Of a DNA stretch of 64,000 bases, positions 25,618 through 33,771 are shown in pieces (position 1 is the stretch's first letter; every line of letters begins with the position of its first letter). This DNA is from Suilimivivens sp963618065. Lineage in GTDB: Bacteria > Bacillota > Clostridia > Lachnospirales > Lachnospiraceae. The notes under the pieces were generated by a model. It did not search any database. It was not told the DNA's origin and saw nothing but the letters and a program-made list of their open reading frames with translations. The stretch lies in NCBI GenBank assembly GCA_963618065.1, contig CAVERH010000008.1:10346-74345 (forward strand), written 5' to 3'. Made by a program: the position numbers and the translations under genes.

Positions 25618-26640
25618 ATGAAAAATTTCTTTAATGATTCTGAGGATTCTCAGGAGGATAAGCTGACAAAAGAGGATAAGTTCCAGATTCTCATTAAAAT
25701 TGTTCCGATTCTGTTGATTATTGTGATTCTGCTGATTACTTTTGTCGTAAATAAAAATAAGAATCAAAAGCCGGAGGATGCGCCGCAGGATACGGTTTCC
25801 ACAGAGATCATCGTATCCTCGCCGTCCGCATCCGTGGCTCCGGCTGCAGAAGATAGTGCTTCTCCGGATACAGAGTCTCCGGAAGTTACGGCTTATCCGG
25901 AGATGACACCGGAGGCTGCCGCAACGGCAACGCCGGATCCGGAAGAAGAGACACTGGATTTCAGTAACGTAAAATTTGATACCCAGACACAGTTAAAGGA
26001 AATGATGTCTTACTGGGAGCAGGGTAACCAGAAAGCATTGGATGATCTTGCAAACCTCGATCGTTTTCGTGCCATGTCGTATCAGCTAAAGGGAACGAAC
26101 AAGTTCTATTATGCCGGTGAAACGAATGCAGATGGAAAACCCGATGGTATGGGAATTGCAGTTTATGCAGACAACCAGTACTACTATGGTGCATGGAAGA
26201 ATGGTGTCCGCGAGGGAGAAGGCCGCTGGATGCATTATCATATCCATGCTTCTACAAATTCGAAGGATGTTTATCTGTTTCATCAATATTCCGGAAGCTT
26301 TAAGAATGATCTTCCGGATGGAAGCGGTTCCGAGCATTATGATTTTGTAACCGAGCGTCTGCAGAAGGACACCCGTTATTATTCCAATTTCATAGGAACT
26401 TATAAGCAGGGACTATTAGACGGAACATTTTATATTACAACGATTGACCAGAAGGACAGCTTTGAAGAATGGAATGCGACTGCTAAAATGGGAAGCTTTG
26501 TATATCTTTCCCAGGGGAAGGATAAACAGGGCTGCAGACCGGCGCTGGTTGACACGGAAGATGAACAGAACTTTATCTGGTTGTCGGATAAAGAGAATCA
26601 GAACTGGGGTGTGAAGTGCTACATTCGTGGTGAAAATTAA
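25618..26640 (+). CDS. Membrane-anchored MORN-like repeat protein
   Basis: The 340-residue protein has an acidic cytoplasmic N-terminus, one membrane helix (about 25-44) and a Pro/Ser/Thr/Glu-rich spacer (about 50-115). A C-terminal domain contains MORN-like units such as YYGAWKNGVREGEGRW, YSGSFKNDLPDGSG and FIGTYKQGLLDGTF. MORN repeats often bind lipids or act as scaffolds; the role here is unknown. It begins 10 bases after nfnB and so may be co-transcribed, although a functional link is not evident. No catalytic motif was seen. Confidence 0.6.
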   Translation: MKNFFNDSEDSQEDKLTKEDKFQILIKIVPILLIIVILLITFVVNKNKNQKPEDAPQDTVSTEIIVSSPSASVAPAAEDSASPDTESPEVTAYPEMTPEAAATATPDPEEETLDFSNVKFDTQTQLKEMMSYWEQGNQKALDDLANLDRFRAMSYQLKGTNKFYYAGETNADGKPDGMGIAVYADNQYYYGAWKNGVREGEGRWMHYHIHASTNSKDVYLFHQYSGSFKNDLPDGSGSEHYDFVTERLQKDTRYYSNFIGTYKQGLLDGTFYITTIDQKDSFEEWNATAKMGSFVYLSQGKDKQGCRPALVDTEDEQNFIWLSDKENQNWGVKCYIRGEN

Positions 26641-26665
26641 AAACGATTCATGGGGGTGAATGGGT

Positions 26666-27379
26666 ATGGCATGGTGTCCTGAATGTAAGTGTGAGTATGT
26701 AGAAGGGATAGAAAAATGTGCAGATTGCGGATGTGAACTGGTCGATCATCTTCCGGAGGAACCAAAAGAGGAAGAATTGACCGAATATTTTCAAGGTAGT
26801 CTGGAGGAAGAGGGGGCAGCTTCCAGACAGGCAGCTATGGAGAAAGCGGCTCCACAGATTGTGGTTGGAAGGAAAAGGGGAAAGCCGGTTGTCCGCAATG
26901 TATACGTGAACAACGAGGAACGTGCAGAAGAAAACCGTACTTCTGCCTATACTTTATTGACGGTCGGAACAGCAGGGCTGGTTGCCGTCGTGCTGCTGTT
27001 TACCGGAGTTATCCCGATTCAAATGGCAGTTTTCAGCAGGTATATGATCTGCGGTGTGATGGGTGTTGTATTTATATTATTTCTGGTAATGGGCATTGTC
27101 TCGCTGCGTAACTTTAAGCTGCTCAAAAAACGGGCTGTAAAGGAGAATAATCTGACTGACGAAATTCAAAAATGGTGTCTGCAAAACCTACATAAAGAAG
27201 CGATTGATGAGGCGTCAGGCTTGGATGCATCCGTTCCGGAGGAATTAAAGTATTTCCAGCGATTTGAATTTGTAAAAGATGAAATTCAGAAACAGTTCAT
27301 GAATCTGGATGAAGCTTATGTAGAGCGTATCGTCGAAGAAATGTATCCGGAACTTTTTGAAAAGCAGGATAAGGAATGA
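26666..27379 (+). CDS. Zinc-ribbon protein with two membrane helices
   Basis: The 237-residue protein starts MAWCPECKCEYVEGIEKCAD and has a zinc-ribbon-like pattern (Cys4, Cys7, Cys18, Cys21, with extra Cys9 and Cys23). Two membrane helices at about 92-116 and 126-148 are followed by a charged helical C-terminus. The function is unknown. ATG 26666 is about seven bases from GGGGGTGA; the in-frame ATG at 26660 is too close. Its last four bases overlap the rlmH start (ATGA), which implies coupled translation. Confidence 0.6.
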   Translation: MAWCPECKCEYVEGIEKCADCGCELVDHLPEEPKEEELTEYFQGSLEEEGAASRQAAMEKAAPQIVVGRKRGKPVVRNVYVNNEERAEENRTSAYTLLTVGTAGLVAVVLLFTGVIPIQMAVFSRYMICGVMGVVFILFLVMGIVSLRNFKLLKKRAVKENNLTDEIQKWCLQNLHKEAIDEASGLDASVPEELKYFQRFEFVKDEIQKQFMNLDEAYVERIVEEMYPELFEKQDKE

Positions 27380-27855
27380 AAATCACCATTGTTTGTGTAG
27401 GAAAAGTGAAAGAAAAATATCTGCGCGATGCGATTGCAGAGTACGAAAAGCGTCTTAGCCGTTATTGCAGACTGCAGGTGATCGAAGTAGCGGATGAAAA
27501 GACGCCGGATGGCGCAAGTACAGTTGTGGAGGATCAGATCCGTGAGAAGGAAGCAGAACGCATTTTGAAAAATCTCCGGCTGGATGATCCGGTAGTCACT
27601 TTGGAAATCGAAGGAAAGCAGATAGATTCGGTTGCCTTTGCACAGAAAATCGAGCAGATGGGAGTCGAGGGAGTGAGCCATATCCAGTTTGTGATTGGCG
27701 GATCCTTAGGACTCCATGAGAAGGTCTCGAAGGTATCCGGATGGAAGCTGAGTTTTTCGAAGATGACCTTTCCCCATCAGTTGATGAGAGTCATTCTACT
27801 GGAACAGATTTACCGGGGATACCGTATTATCAACGGAGAACCTTACCATAAGTAG
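27376..27855 (+). CDS. rlmH: 23S rRNA (pseudouridine-1915-N3)-methyltransferase RlmH
   Basis: RlmH methylates pseudouridine 1915 in helix 69 of 23S rRNA. The 159-residue SPOUT-fold protein has the N-terminal VGKVKEKYLRDAIAEY, the SAM-binding trefoil knot FVIGGSLGLHEKV and the C-terminal MRVILLEQIYRGYRIINGEPYHK. It is complete. Its stop codon (TAG) falls within ATAAGTAG, a string that is part of the repeat unit immediately downstream. Confidence 0.96.
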   Translation: MKITIVCVGKVKEKYLRDAIAEYEKRLSRYCRLQVIEVADEKTPDGASTVVEDQIREKEAERILKNLRLDDPVVTLEIEGKQIDSVAFAQKIEQMGVEGVSHIQFVIGGSLGLHEKVSKVSGWKLSFSKMTFPHQLMRVILLEQIYRGYRIINGEPYHK

Positions 27856-27857
27856 AA

Positions 27858-28126
27858 CACTTAATGAGAGCGAGTAATAACGAAGCTCGAATTTAGTGAA
27901 CAGGTATAAGTAGAGTACTTAATGAGAACGAGTAATAGCGAAGTTCGAATTTAGTACGAACAATACATGAACACTTAATGAGAGCGAGTAATAACGAAGC
28001 TCGAATTTAGTGAACAGGTATAAGTAGAGTACTTAATGAGAACGAGTAATAGCGAAGTTCGAATTTAGTACGAACAATACATGAACACTTAATGAGAGCG
28101 AGTAATAACGAAGCTCGAATTTAGTG
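27858..28126 (+). repeat. Tandem array of five alternating hairpins, 114-bp period
   Basis: Hairpin A (41 nt) occurs at 27858-27898, 27972-28012 and 28086-28126. Hairpin B (43 nt) occurs at 27915-27957 and 28029-28071. The two 114-bp composite units are identical. A is bounded by CACTTAAT...ATTTAGTG and has inner GAGC...GCTC; B is bounded by GTACTTAAT...ATTTAGTAC and has inner GAAC...GTTC, so paired bases differ together. It fills nearly all of the rlmH-pdp gap and ends 26 bases before the pdp start. There are no unique spacers, so it is not a CRISPR array. Confidence 0.93.
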
Positions 28127-28152
28127 AACAGGTATAAGTAAGGGTGATAAAT

Positions 28153-29457
28153 ATGAGAATGTATGATCTGATTATGAAAAAGAGAAACGGGCACGAATTG
28201 TCTGAAGAAGAGATCCGGTACATGATTATGGAATACACGGCTGAGCGTATCCCGGATTATCAGATGTCTGCCATGATGATGGCGATCTATTTTCAGGGAA
28301 TGAGTGAAAAAGAAACCCTGCATCTGACCATGGCAATGGCAGAAAGCGGGGAAATGCTGGATCTGTCCGGAATACAGGGGGTAAAGGTAGATAAGCACAG
28401 TACCGGTGGGGTCGGTGATAAGACCTCATTGGCTCTGACTCCTATGGTTGCCGCCTGTGGTGTCAAAATTGCCAAGATGAGCGGACGGGGACTCGGACAT
28501 ACCGGAGGAACGATTGACAAGTTAGAAAGCTTCCCCGGATTTACGACCGAAATCTCTGCAGAAGAATTTATCAATCATGTGAACACAATTGGAATCTCCA
28601 TTATGGGGCAGACGAAGGATCTGGCCCCTGCGGATAAAAAGCTCTATGCACTTCGTGATGTAACGGCAACCGTGGATCAGATGTCACTGATTGCTTCCTC
28701 TATTATGAGTAAGAAGCTTGCGGCAGGAGCCGATGCGATTGTACTGGATGTTAAAACAGGGAGCGGCGCCTTTATGAAGACAAGGGAGGATGCCCTTGCG
28801 CTTGCCAGAGAAATGGTGCAGCTTGGAAAGAATGCCGGAAGAAAGACGATTGCTGTCGTTTCCAATATGGATCAGCCCTTAGGCAATACAGTTGGAAATG
28901 CACTTGAGGTACGGGAGGCGATCAATACCTTAAACGGAAAGGGGCCTGCGGACTTTACAGAGCTTGTGATGACCCTCGGAAGCTATATGCTGATTGCCGG
29001 AGGTAAGGCTGATAAGGAAGAAACAGCAAGAAAGATGCTTACCCAGGTGATCGAAGATGGAAGTGCGCTTCACAAGCTTGCGGAATTCGTGAAAGCCCAG
29101 GGCGGGGACGAAAGCTATGTGTATGAGCCGGAGAAACTCCCCTGTGCGAAGATCCGGAAAGAGCTTGTGGCACCGATAGATGGTTCTATACAGAAGATTG
29201 TCTGCGATGAAGTGGGAATCTGTTCCCTGATTTTAGGTGGAGGTCGTGAGACGAAAGAAAGTCAGATTGATTTATCCGTGGGAATCCGTCTGATTAAGAA
29301 GGTAGGAGTCTATGTGCATAAGGGCGATGTCTTAGCAGAATTGTTTGCCAATGACGATCAGAAGCTGGAAGAGGCAATGACAAGATTGCAGCAGGCATAT
29401 CACATCGGAGCGGAAGAAGTGAAGGAACAGAAGGTCATTCTGGATGTGGTGAAATAG
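28153..29457 (+). CDS. pdp: Pyrimidine-nucleoside phosphorylase
   Basis: This enzyme phosphorolyses uridine, thymidine and deoxyuridine. The 434-residue protein starts MRMYDLIMKKRNG and has VDKHSTGGVGDKTSLALTPM, the phosphate-binding signature, then KMSGRGLGHTGGTIDKLE. The C-terminal PYNP domain is complete. Length fits the Firmicutes pyrimidine type rather than E. coli thymidine phosphorylase. ATG 28153 is about six bases after AAGGGTG; the GTG at 28144 overlaps that site. The tandem hairpin array lies directly upstream and would be in its leader if transcription starts near rlmH. Confidence 0.94.
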   Translation: MRMYDLIMKKRNGHELSEEEIRYMIMEYTAERIPDYQMSAMMMAIYFQGMSEKETLHLTMAMAESGEMLDLSGIQGVKVDKHSTGGVGDKTSLALTPMVAACGVKIAKMSGRGLGHTGGTIDKLESFPGFTTEISAEEFINHVNTIGISIMGQTKDLAPADKKLYALRDVTATVDQMSLIASSIMSKKLAAGADAIVLDVKTGSGAFMKTREDALALAREMVQLGKNAGRKTIAVVSNMDQPLGNTVGNALEVREAINTLNGKGPADFTELVMTLGSYMLIAGGKADKEETARKMLTQVIEDGSALHKLAEFVKAQGGDESYVYEPEKLPCAKIRKELVAPIDGSIQKIVCDEVGICSLILGGGRETKESQIDLSVGIRLIKKVGVYVHKGDVLAELFANDDQKLEEAMTRLQQAYHIGAEEVKEQKVILDVVK

Positions 29458-29486
29458 TCATAGCGTTTCCGGTTTTGTCATATAGT
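29457..29486 (+). promoter_or_regulatory. Probable sigma-E (mother-cell sporulation) promoter of yqfCD
   Basis: GTCATAGC at 29457-29464 and CATATAGT at 29479-29486 with 14-base spacing resemble the sigma-E pattern (GTCATATT, then CATAnAnT). The predicted transcript start is near 29493. Confidence 0.6.
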
Positions 29487-29512
29487 ATGACATGAGAAGA
29501 AAACCGGAAGAA

Positions 29513-29788
29513 ATGAAAACAGTATCAAAACGTGAACGCATGGCAGAATCGTTGAAGCTGCCGAAGGATTCGGTACTGGGGGCATCCATTGTCACCATTA
29601 CGGGAAACCGGGATGTGTTTGTCGAAAATTATAAGGGAATTATCGAATATACAGACTGTAGAATTATGCTGCAGGGTAAAAACTGTAAAATTGAGATCTG
29701 CGGAAAGCGGCTGAACATTCTATACTATACCAATGAGGATATGAAGATCAGCGGATGGATTGAAAACATCCGGTATATGGGAAATTGA
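29513..29788 (+). CDS. yqfC: Sporulation protein YqfC (YabP/YqfC family)
   Basis: The 91-residue protein contains MAESLKLPKDSVLGASIVTI, VFVENYKGIIEYTD and the C-terminal YYTNEDMKISGWI, typical of YqfC. The family is a sigma-E regulon member in Bacillus. The ATG at 29492 would coincide with the predicted transcript start, so ATG 29513 is preferred; its GGAAG site is close and weak. It begins the string yqfC-yqfD-phoH-yqfF-like-ybeY, a conserved Firmicutes order. Confidence 0.82.
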   Translation: MKTVSKRERMAESLKLPKDSVLGASIVTITGNRDVFVENYKGIIEYTDCRIMLQGKNCKIEICGKRLNILYYTNEDMKISGWIENIRYMGN

Positions 29789-29813
29789 CACAAAGGTATG
29801 GGAGGGATCAGTC

Positions 29814-31076
29814 ATGTTGCAGTTCATCCGTTTCATGAAAGGATATCTGTTGATCCGGGTATGTGGAAATGCGCCAGAACGTTTTATTAATCTGTGCAGT
29901 AATCATCAGATTTTTTTATGGGATATTCAGATCCACGAAACATATTACACCATGAAAATCGGGCTTTCCGATTTTTACAGAATCAAAGGCTTTACAAGGA
30001 AAACAGGCACAAAGGTAGTCGTTACGGAACGTTTCGGACTACCTTTTCTTTCTGTGGGGATGAAAAAAAGAAAGGTGTTCTTAGCCGGAATCGTAATCAG
30101 TCTGGGATTCTGGCTGCTGATGTCTGCCCATATCTGGACGATTCAGCTTACGGGAAATTATTATATTACCGAGGATGTCTTCATGGATTTCCTAACCGAA
30201 AACGGGATTACGCATGGCATGAAGAAAAGCAAGGTTCCGGTGGAAGATCTGGAAAAGGCAATCCGGAATGAATTTCCCATTGCAACCTGGACATCAGTAA
30301 AAGTGGATGGCAGTAAACTCCTTATTCAGATTAAGGAAAATGAACTTCTTAAGGAAGAAGATCAGACAAAGGAACAGGTGAAGGAAACTGAGAAAGGCTT
30401 CGATCTTGTCGCGCAGACCGATGGAACGATCGTTTCGATTGTGACAAGAAGCGGCGTTCCGTTGGTACAGGAGGGACAGGAGGTTAAAAAGGGTGATATT
30501 CTGGTACAGGGAGCCATTCCGATCCTGTCAGAGGATGGAACGGTACGCCGGTATGAGTTCTGCGAAGCGGATGCGGACATCATGCTGGAATGCCGGAAAA
30601 CCTATGTGGAGGAGGTACCGTTATTTTATCGGGAAAAGAATTACTCCGGGAGGGAAAAGAAGCGGAGCTTTGTAGAAATCGGGGCACACCGGATACGGTT
30701 TTCCATTTTCGGACCCCCCTATGAGGAATATGACCAGTTAGAGCAGAAAAAGGAAGTGATTCTGTTTCATACCTTTCATCTTCCCATCTATTATGGGAAT
30801 GAAACCATACGGGAATATACGGGAAGTGAGAAAAATTATACGAAGGATGAGATAAAAGAAATTTTTGCACATAAAATTCTAAAAATTATACAAACTTTAG
30901 AGGAAAAGGGGGTACAAATTACCGGGAAAAATGTTACAATGAAAAAGAACGAGAAAAAGTGGAAAATGGAGGCAGAGTTTCTTCTGATTGAACCGGCAGG
31001 AGCATTACAGGAAACCGGAATCTGCCAGATCGAAGAACAGAACGCGGACGAACAGAGCGTAGAGATTACGGAGTAA
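29814..31076 (+). CDS. yqfD: Sporulation protein YqfD
   Basis: The 420-residue protein has an N-terminal domain (LIRVCGNAPERFINLC), a membrane helix near residues 88-108 and a large extracytoplasmic domain containing WTSVKVDGSKLLIQIKEN and the alternating LVQEGQEVKKGDILVQG motif. This matches the YqfD family required for efficient sporulation. ATG 29814 lies eight bases after GGAGG (29801-29805); a longer frame into yqfC from 29760 is rejected. Translation is followed after five bases by the GTG of phoH. Confidence 0.88.
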   Translation: MLQFIRFMKGYLLIRVCGNAPERFINLCSNHQIFLWDIQIHETYYTMKIGLSDFYRIKGFTRKTGTKVVVTERFGLPFLSVGMKKRKVFLAGIVISLGFWLLMSAHIWTIQLTGNYYITEDVFMDFLTENGITHGMKKSKVPVEDLEKAIRNEFPIATWTSVKVDGSKLLIQIKENELLKEEDQTKEQVKETEKGFDLVAQTDGTIVSIVTRSGVPLVQEGQEVKKGDILVQGAIPILSEDGTVRRYEFCEADADIMLECRKTYVEEVPLFYREKNYSGREKKRSFVEIGAHRIRFSIFGPPYEEYDQLEQKKEVILFHTFHLPIYYGNETIREYTGSEKNYTKDEIKEIFAHKILKIIQTLEEKGVQITGKNVTMKKNEKKWKMEAEFLLIEPAGALQETGICQIEEQNADEQSVEITE

Positions 31077-31081
31077 ACAGC

Positions 31082-32092
31082 GTGGAAGAATTTGAACAGA
31101 GACTGGAAATCCCTTTAAGTGCGCAGCGAAATGTTTTCGGACAGTTTGATGCTTATCTGAAAAAGCTGGAACGGGAATTTCAGGTAGCAATTACAGACAG
31201 AAATGGAGAAGTACGGATTACCGGAGATGAACGGAATGTGAAGAAAGCCACATCGGTCTTACGGAATCTGTCGGAATTAGCAATGCGTGGAAATGAAATC
31301 GAAGAGCAGAATGTCGATTATGCAATTACAATGAGTCAGGAAGAGGACGAAGACGGGGCAATTCTGGAAATGGATAAGGAATGTATCTGTCATACCATTT
31401 CCGGGAAACCGATCAAGCCCAAAACCCTGGGACAGAAGGCTTATGTGGATGCTATCCGCAACAATATGATTGTGTTTGGCTTGGGACCTGCCGGTACCGG
31501 TAAGACCTACCTGGCAATGGCAATGGCAATCACCGCTTTTAAGAAGCAGGAAGTAGAACGGATTATCTTAACGCGTCCTGCCATTGAAGCAGGAGAGAAG
31601 TTAGGCTTCCTTCCGGGCGATCTGCAGAGCAAGGTGGATCCGTATTTAAGACCTTTATATGATGCGCTGTACCAGATTATGGGTGCAGAAACCTTTCTTA
31701 AGAATATGGAAAAGGGCTTGATTGAAGTCGCACCCCTTGCTTATATGCGTGGCCGGACACTGGACAATGCCTATATTATTCTGGACGAAGCCCAGAATAC
31801 GACACCGGCGCAGATGAAGATGTTTTTAACACGTATCGGTTTTGGTTCAAAGGTCATTGTGACCGGTGACTCCACACAGAAGGATCTGCCGCAAAGTGCC
31901 GTTTCGGGACTTGACGTGGCGTCAAAGGTTCTGCAAAAAATCGAAGGAATTGAATTTTGTAAACTGACAAGCCGTGATGTAGTGAGACATCCGCTTGTAC
32001 AAAAGATTGTAAAGGCATACGAAAATTATGAAGCGAAAGAACAGTCCGGAGGAAAACGAAATAATCGCAGCAGAGGAAACCGAAGACAATAG
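31082..32092 (+). CDS. phoH: PhoH-family ATPase
   Basis: The 336-residue protein has an N-terminal KH-like segment (ITDRNGEVRITGDERNVKKA), then the PhoH P-loop domain with Walker A GPAGTGKTYLAMAMA, the Walker B region AYIILDEAQNTTPAQMKMF and TGDSTQKDLP. It is often a partner of YbeY in RNA metabolism. The start GTG 31082 follows GGAG. Its last 65 bases overlap the next gene in another frame, and its basic C-terminus (SGGKRNNRSRGNRRQ) is encoded in that overlap. This tail could bind RNA. Confidence 0.92.
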   Translation: MEEFEQRLEIPLSAQRNVFGQFDAYLKKLEREFQVAITDRNGEVRITGDERNVKKATSVLRNLSELAMRGNEIEEQNVDYAITMSQEEDEDGAILEMDKECICHTISGKPIKPKTLGQKAYVDAIRNNMIVFGLGPAGTGKTYLAMAMAITAFKKQEVERIILTRPAIEAGEKLGFLPGDLQSKVDPYLRPLYDALYQIMGAETFLKNMEKGLIEVAPLAYMRGRTLDNAYIILDEAQNTTPAQMKMFLTRIGFGSKVIVTGDSTQKDLPQSAVSGLDVASKVLQKIEGIEFCKLTSRDVVRHPLVQKIVKAYENYEAKEQSGGKRNNRSRGNRRQ

Positions 32093-33275
32093 TAAAGGTG
32101 GGGAGACTTTCCAGAAAATCCTGTTATTTATGATTACAGTATTTCTTTCCACAGTAGCAGCCTATCTTTATGGAAGAAGCTGGACGGAGCTTATCGGAAT
32201 TGCTGTTTTATCGGCCTGTGGTGCCGGGATGATTCTGTTTTCCATCGAAAAGAGCAGGGGTTTACAGTTGTTTTTATATGATAATGAACGGAATTTATGG
32301 CGTTTTACATTGTTATACTGCCTCTTTCTGCTGGCAGCACTGCTTTGTCCGCTGCTCCCGAAGTCAGGATGGCCGTATCTTGTCGTTTTCGTGGGATTGA
32401 TGCTCTTTAGCAATGAGGTCACGGGACTTGCGGCAGGAAGCAGTCTTTTAATGATTTCCCTGCTGTTACAGAGTGATTCGGACCCGGTTGTCTTCTTTGT
32501 GTACTTTGTGGGCGGCATGGCCGGAATTTTATTGTTTTCCACGATTGATGAAAGCTTCCGTATCTGGATTCCTATGTTGTTATCATTATTGATCCAGTTT
32601 GTGTGTCTCTGTATTCCGGAGGTACTTTATCAGCAGCTTCCATTTTACCTGCCGATGCTTCTGGTTCCGGCAGTCAACACAGTAGTCTGTCTGATTTTAC
32701 TTTTGATTATTCTGAAGTTTTTCAGCTTTACCTTTATTTATAGGACGAGAGATATTTACATGGACATTAATGATCCGGAGTGTCCGTTGCTTGTGGAATT
32801 GAAGAATGCCTCGAAGCCGGAGTATTATCATACGATCCATACGGCATATCTGTGCAGCCGGATTGCCCTGCATCTACAGATGGATGATGCGGTCGTCAAG
32901 GCATGTGCGTATTATCATAAGATCGGACTGTTAAAGGGGGAGAACAACTGGGAGAATGTAGATACAATTCTTACGGAAAATCAGATCCCTTTACGTGTCA
33001 GAGCGCTGTTAAAGCAGTATTTAAGTCCGGAAGAACAGCTTGTGGACCGGGAGGTCATTGTATTATTGTTTGCAGATACCATGATTTCCTCGATAGACTA
33101 TCTGTTTTCGAAGGATAAGAATGTGCAGCTTGATTACCAGAAGCTGATTCAGACGATCTTTAAGCGGAAAATGGAGAGTGGAATTCTCGATCACAGTGAG
33201 ATTTCCCTTGGTGATTTACAGAGGATGAAGAAAATTTTAGTGGACGAAAGGTTATATTATGACTTCTTACGTTGA
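32028..33275 (+). CDS. YqfF/PgpH-like membrane protein with degenerate HD domain
   Basis: The 415-residue protein sits where yqfF (a 7TM-HD c-di-AMP phosphodiesterase) occurs in Firmicutes. It has about seven to eight membrane helices (about 28-240) and lacks the large extracellular 7TMR-HDED domain. Its HD region reads YYHKIG at 295-300, with Lys298 in place of the metal-binding Asp, and the later His-rich segments (ENPHD, HHGTT) are not recognisable. It is therefore probably inactive as a phosphodiesterase. It overlaps phoH by 65 bases and ybeY by 17, a tightly packed operon. No better internal start with a ribosome binding site was found. Confidence 0.72.
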   Translation: MKRKNSPEENEIIAAEETEDNSKGGETFQKILLFMITVFLSTVAAYLYGRSWTELIGIAVLSACGAGMILFSIEKSRGLQLFLYDNERNLWRFTLLYCLFLLAALLCPLLPKSGWPYLVVFVGLMLFSNEVTGLAAGSSLLMISLLLQSDSDPVVFFVYFVGGMAGILLFSTIDESFRIWIPMLLSLLIQFVCLCIPEVLYQQLPFYLPMLLVPAVNTVVCLILLLIILKFFSFTFIYRTRDIYMDINDPECPLLVELKNASKPEYYHTIHTAYLCSRIALHLQMDDAVVKACAYYHKIGLLKGENNWENVDTILTENQIPLRVRALLKQYLSPEEQLVDREVIVLLFADTMISSIDYLFSKDKNVQLDYQKLIQTIFKRKMESGILDHSEISLGDLQRMKKILVDERLYYDFLR

Positions 33276-33756
33276 AAATGAAAGTGGAATTACCTTTGAT
33301 TTTGATATAGAAGAACTGGTCCTGCGCATTGAAAACCAGGTGCTTGATATGGAACAGTGCCCGTATGAGGCACAGATTAATCTGCTCGTAACAGACCTTG
33401 ACGGAATACAGGAGATCAACAAGGAATTCCGGAATCTCGATCAGCCGACGGATGTGCTTTCTTTCCCGGCAATTCCGTTTACTTCGGAATCGGATTTTTC
33501 AATTGTGGAGGAGCAGGAATCGGATTATTTTGATCCGGAAAACGGGGAGCTGTTGTTAGGGGACATTATGATCTGTGCACAGAAGGTAAAGGAGCAGGCA
33601 GAGAAATACAATCATTCCGAGATGCGGGAGTTTGGGTTTCTTGTTGCGCACAGTATGCTTCATCTGTGCGGCTATGACCATATGGAGCCGGAAGAAGCGG
33701 CACGAATGGAAGCCAAACAACGGGAGACGCTTGATGCATTAGGCATTACCAGATAA
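33259..33756 (+). CDS. ybeY: Endoribonuclease YbeY
   Basis: This is a zinc endoribonuclease for 16S rRNA 3' maturation and ribosome quality control. The 165-residue protein has NLLVTDLDGIQEINKEFRN, PTDVLSFP, GDIMICAQKV and the metal motif HSMLHLCGYDH (HxxxHxxGxDH). It is complete. The start codon overlaps the end of the HD-like gene by 17 bases. An acidic insert, SEQ/DYFDPEN-like, between the two halves is common in clostridial forms. Confidence 0.95.
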   Translation: MTSYVENESGITFDFDIEELVLRIENQVLDMEQCPYEAQINLLVTDLDGIQEINKEFRNLDQPTDVLSFPAIPFTSESDFSIVEEQESDYFDPENGELLLGDIMICAQKVKEQAEKYNHSEMREFGFLVAHSMLHLCGYDHMEPEEAARMEAKQRETLDALGITR

Positions 33757-33771
33757 CGAAAGAGGACAACT

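Noticed and set aside
27858..28126. CRISPR array
   Set aside because: The repeats are contiguous composite units with identical intervening sequence; there are no unique spacers and no cas genes.
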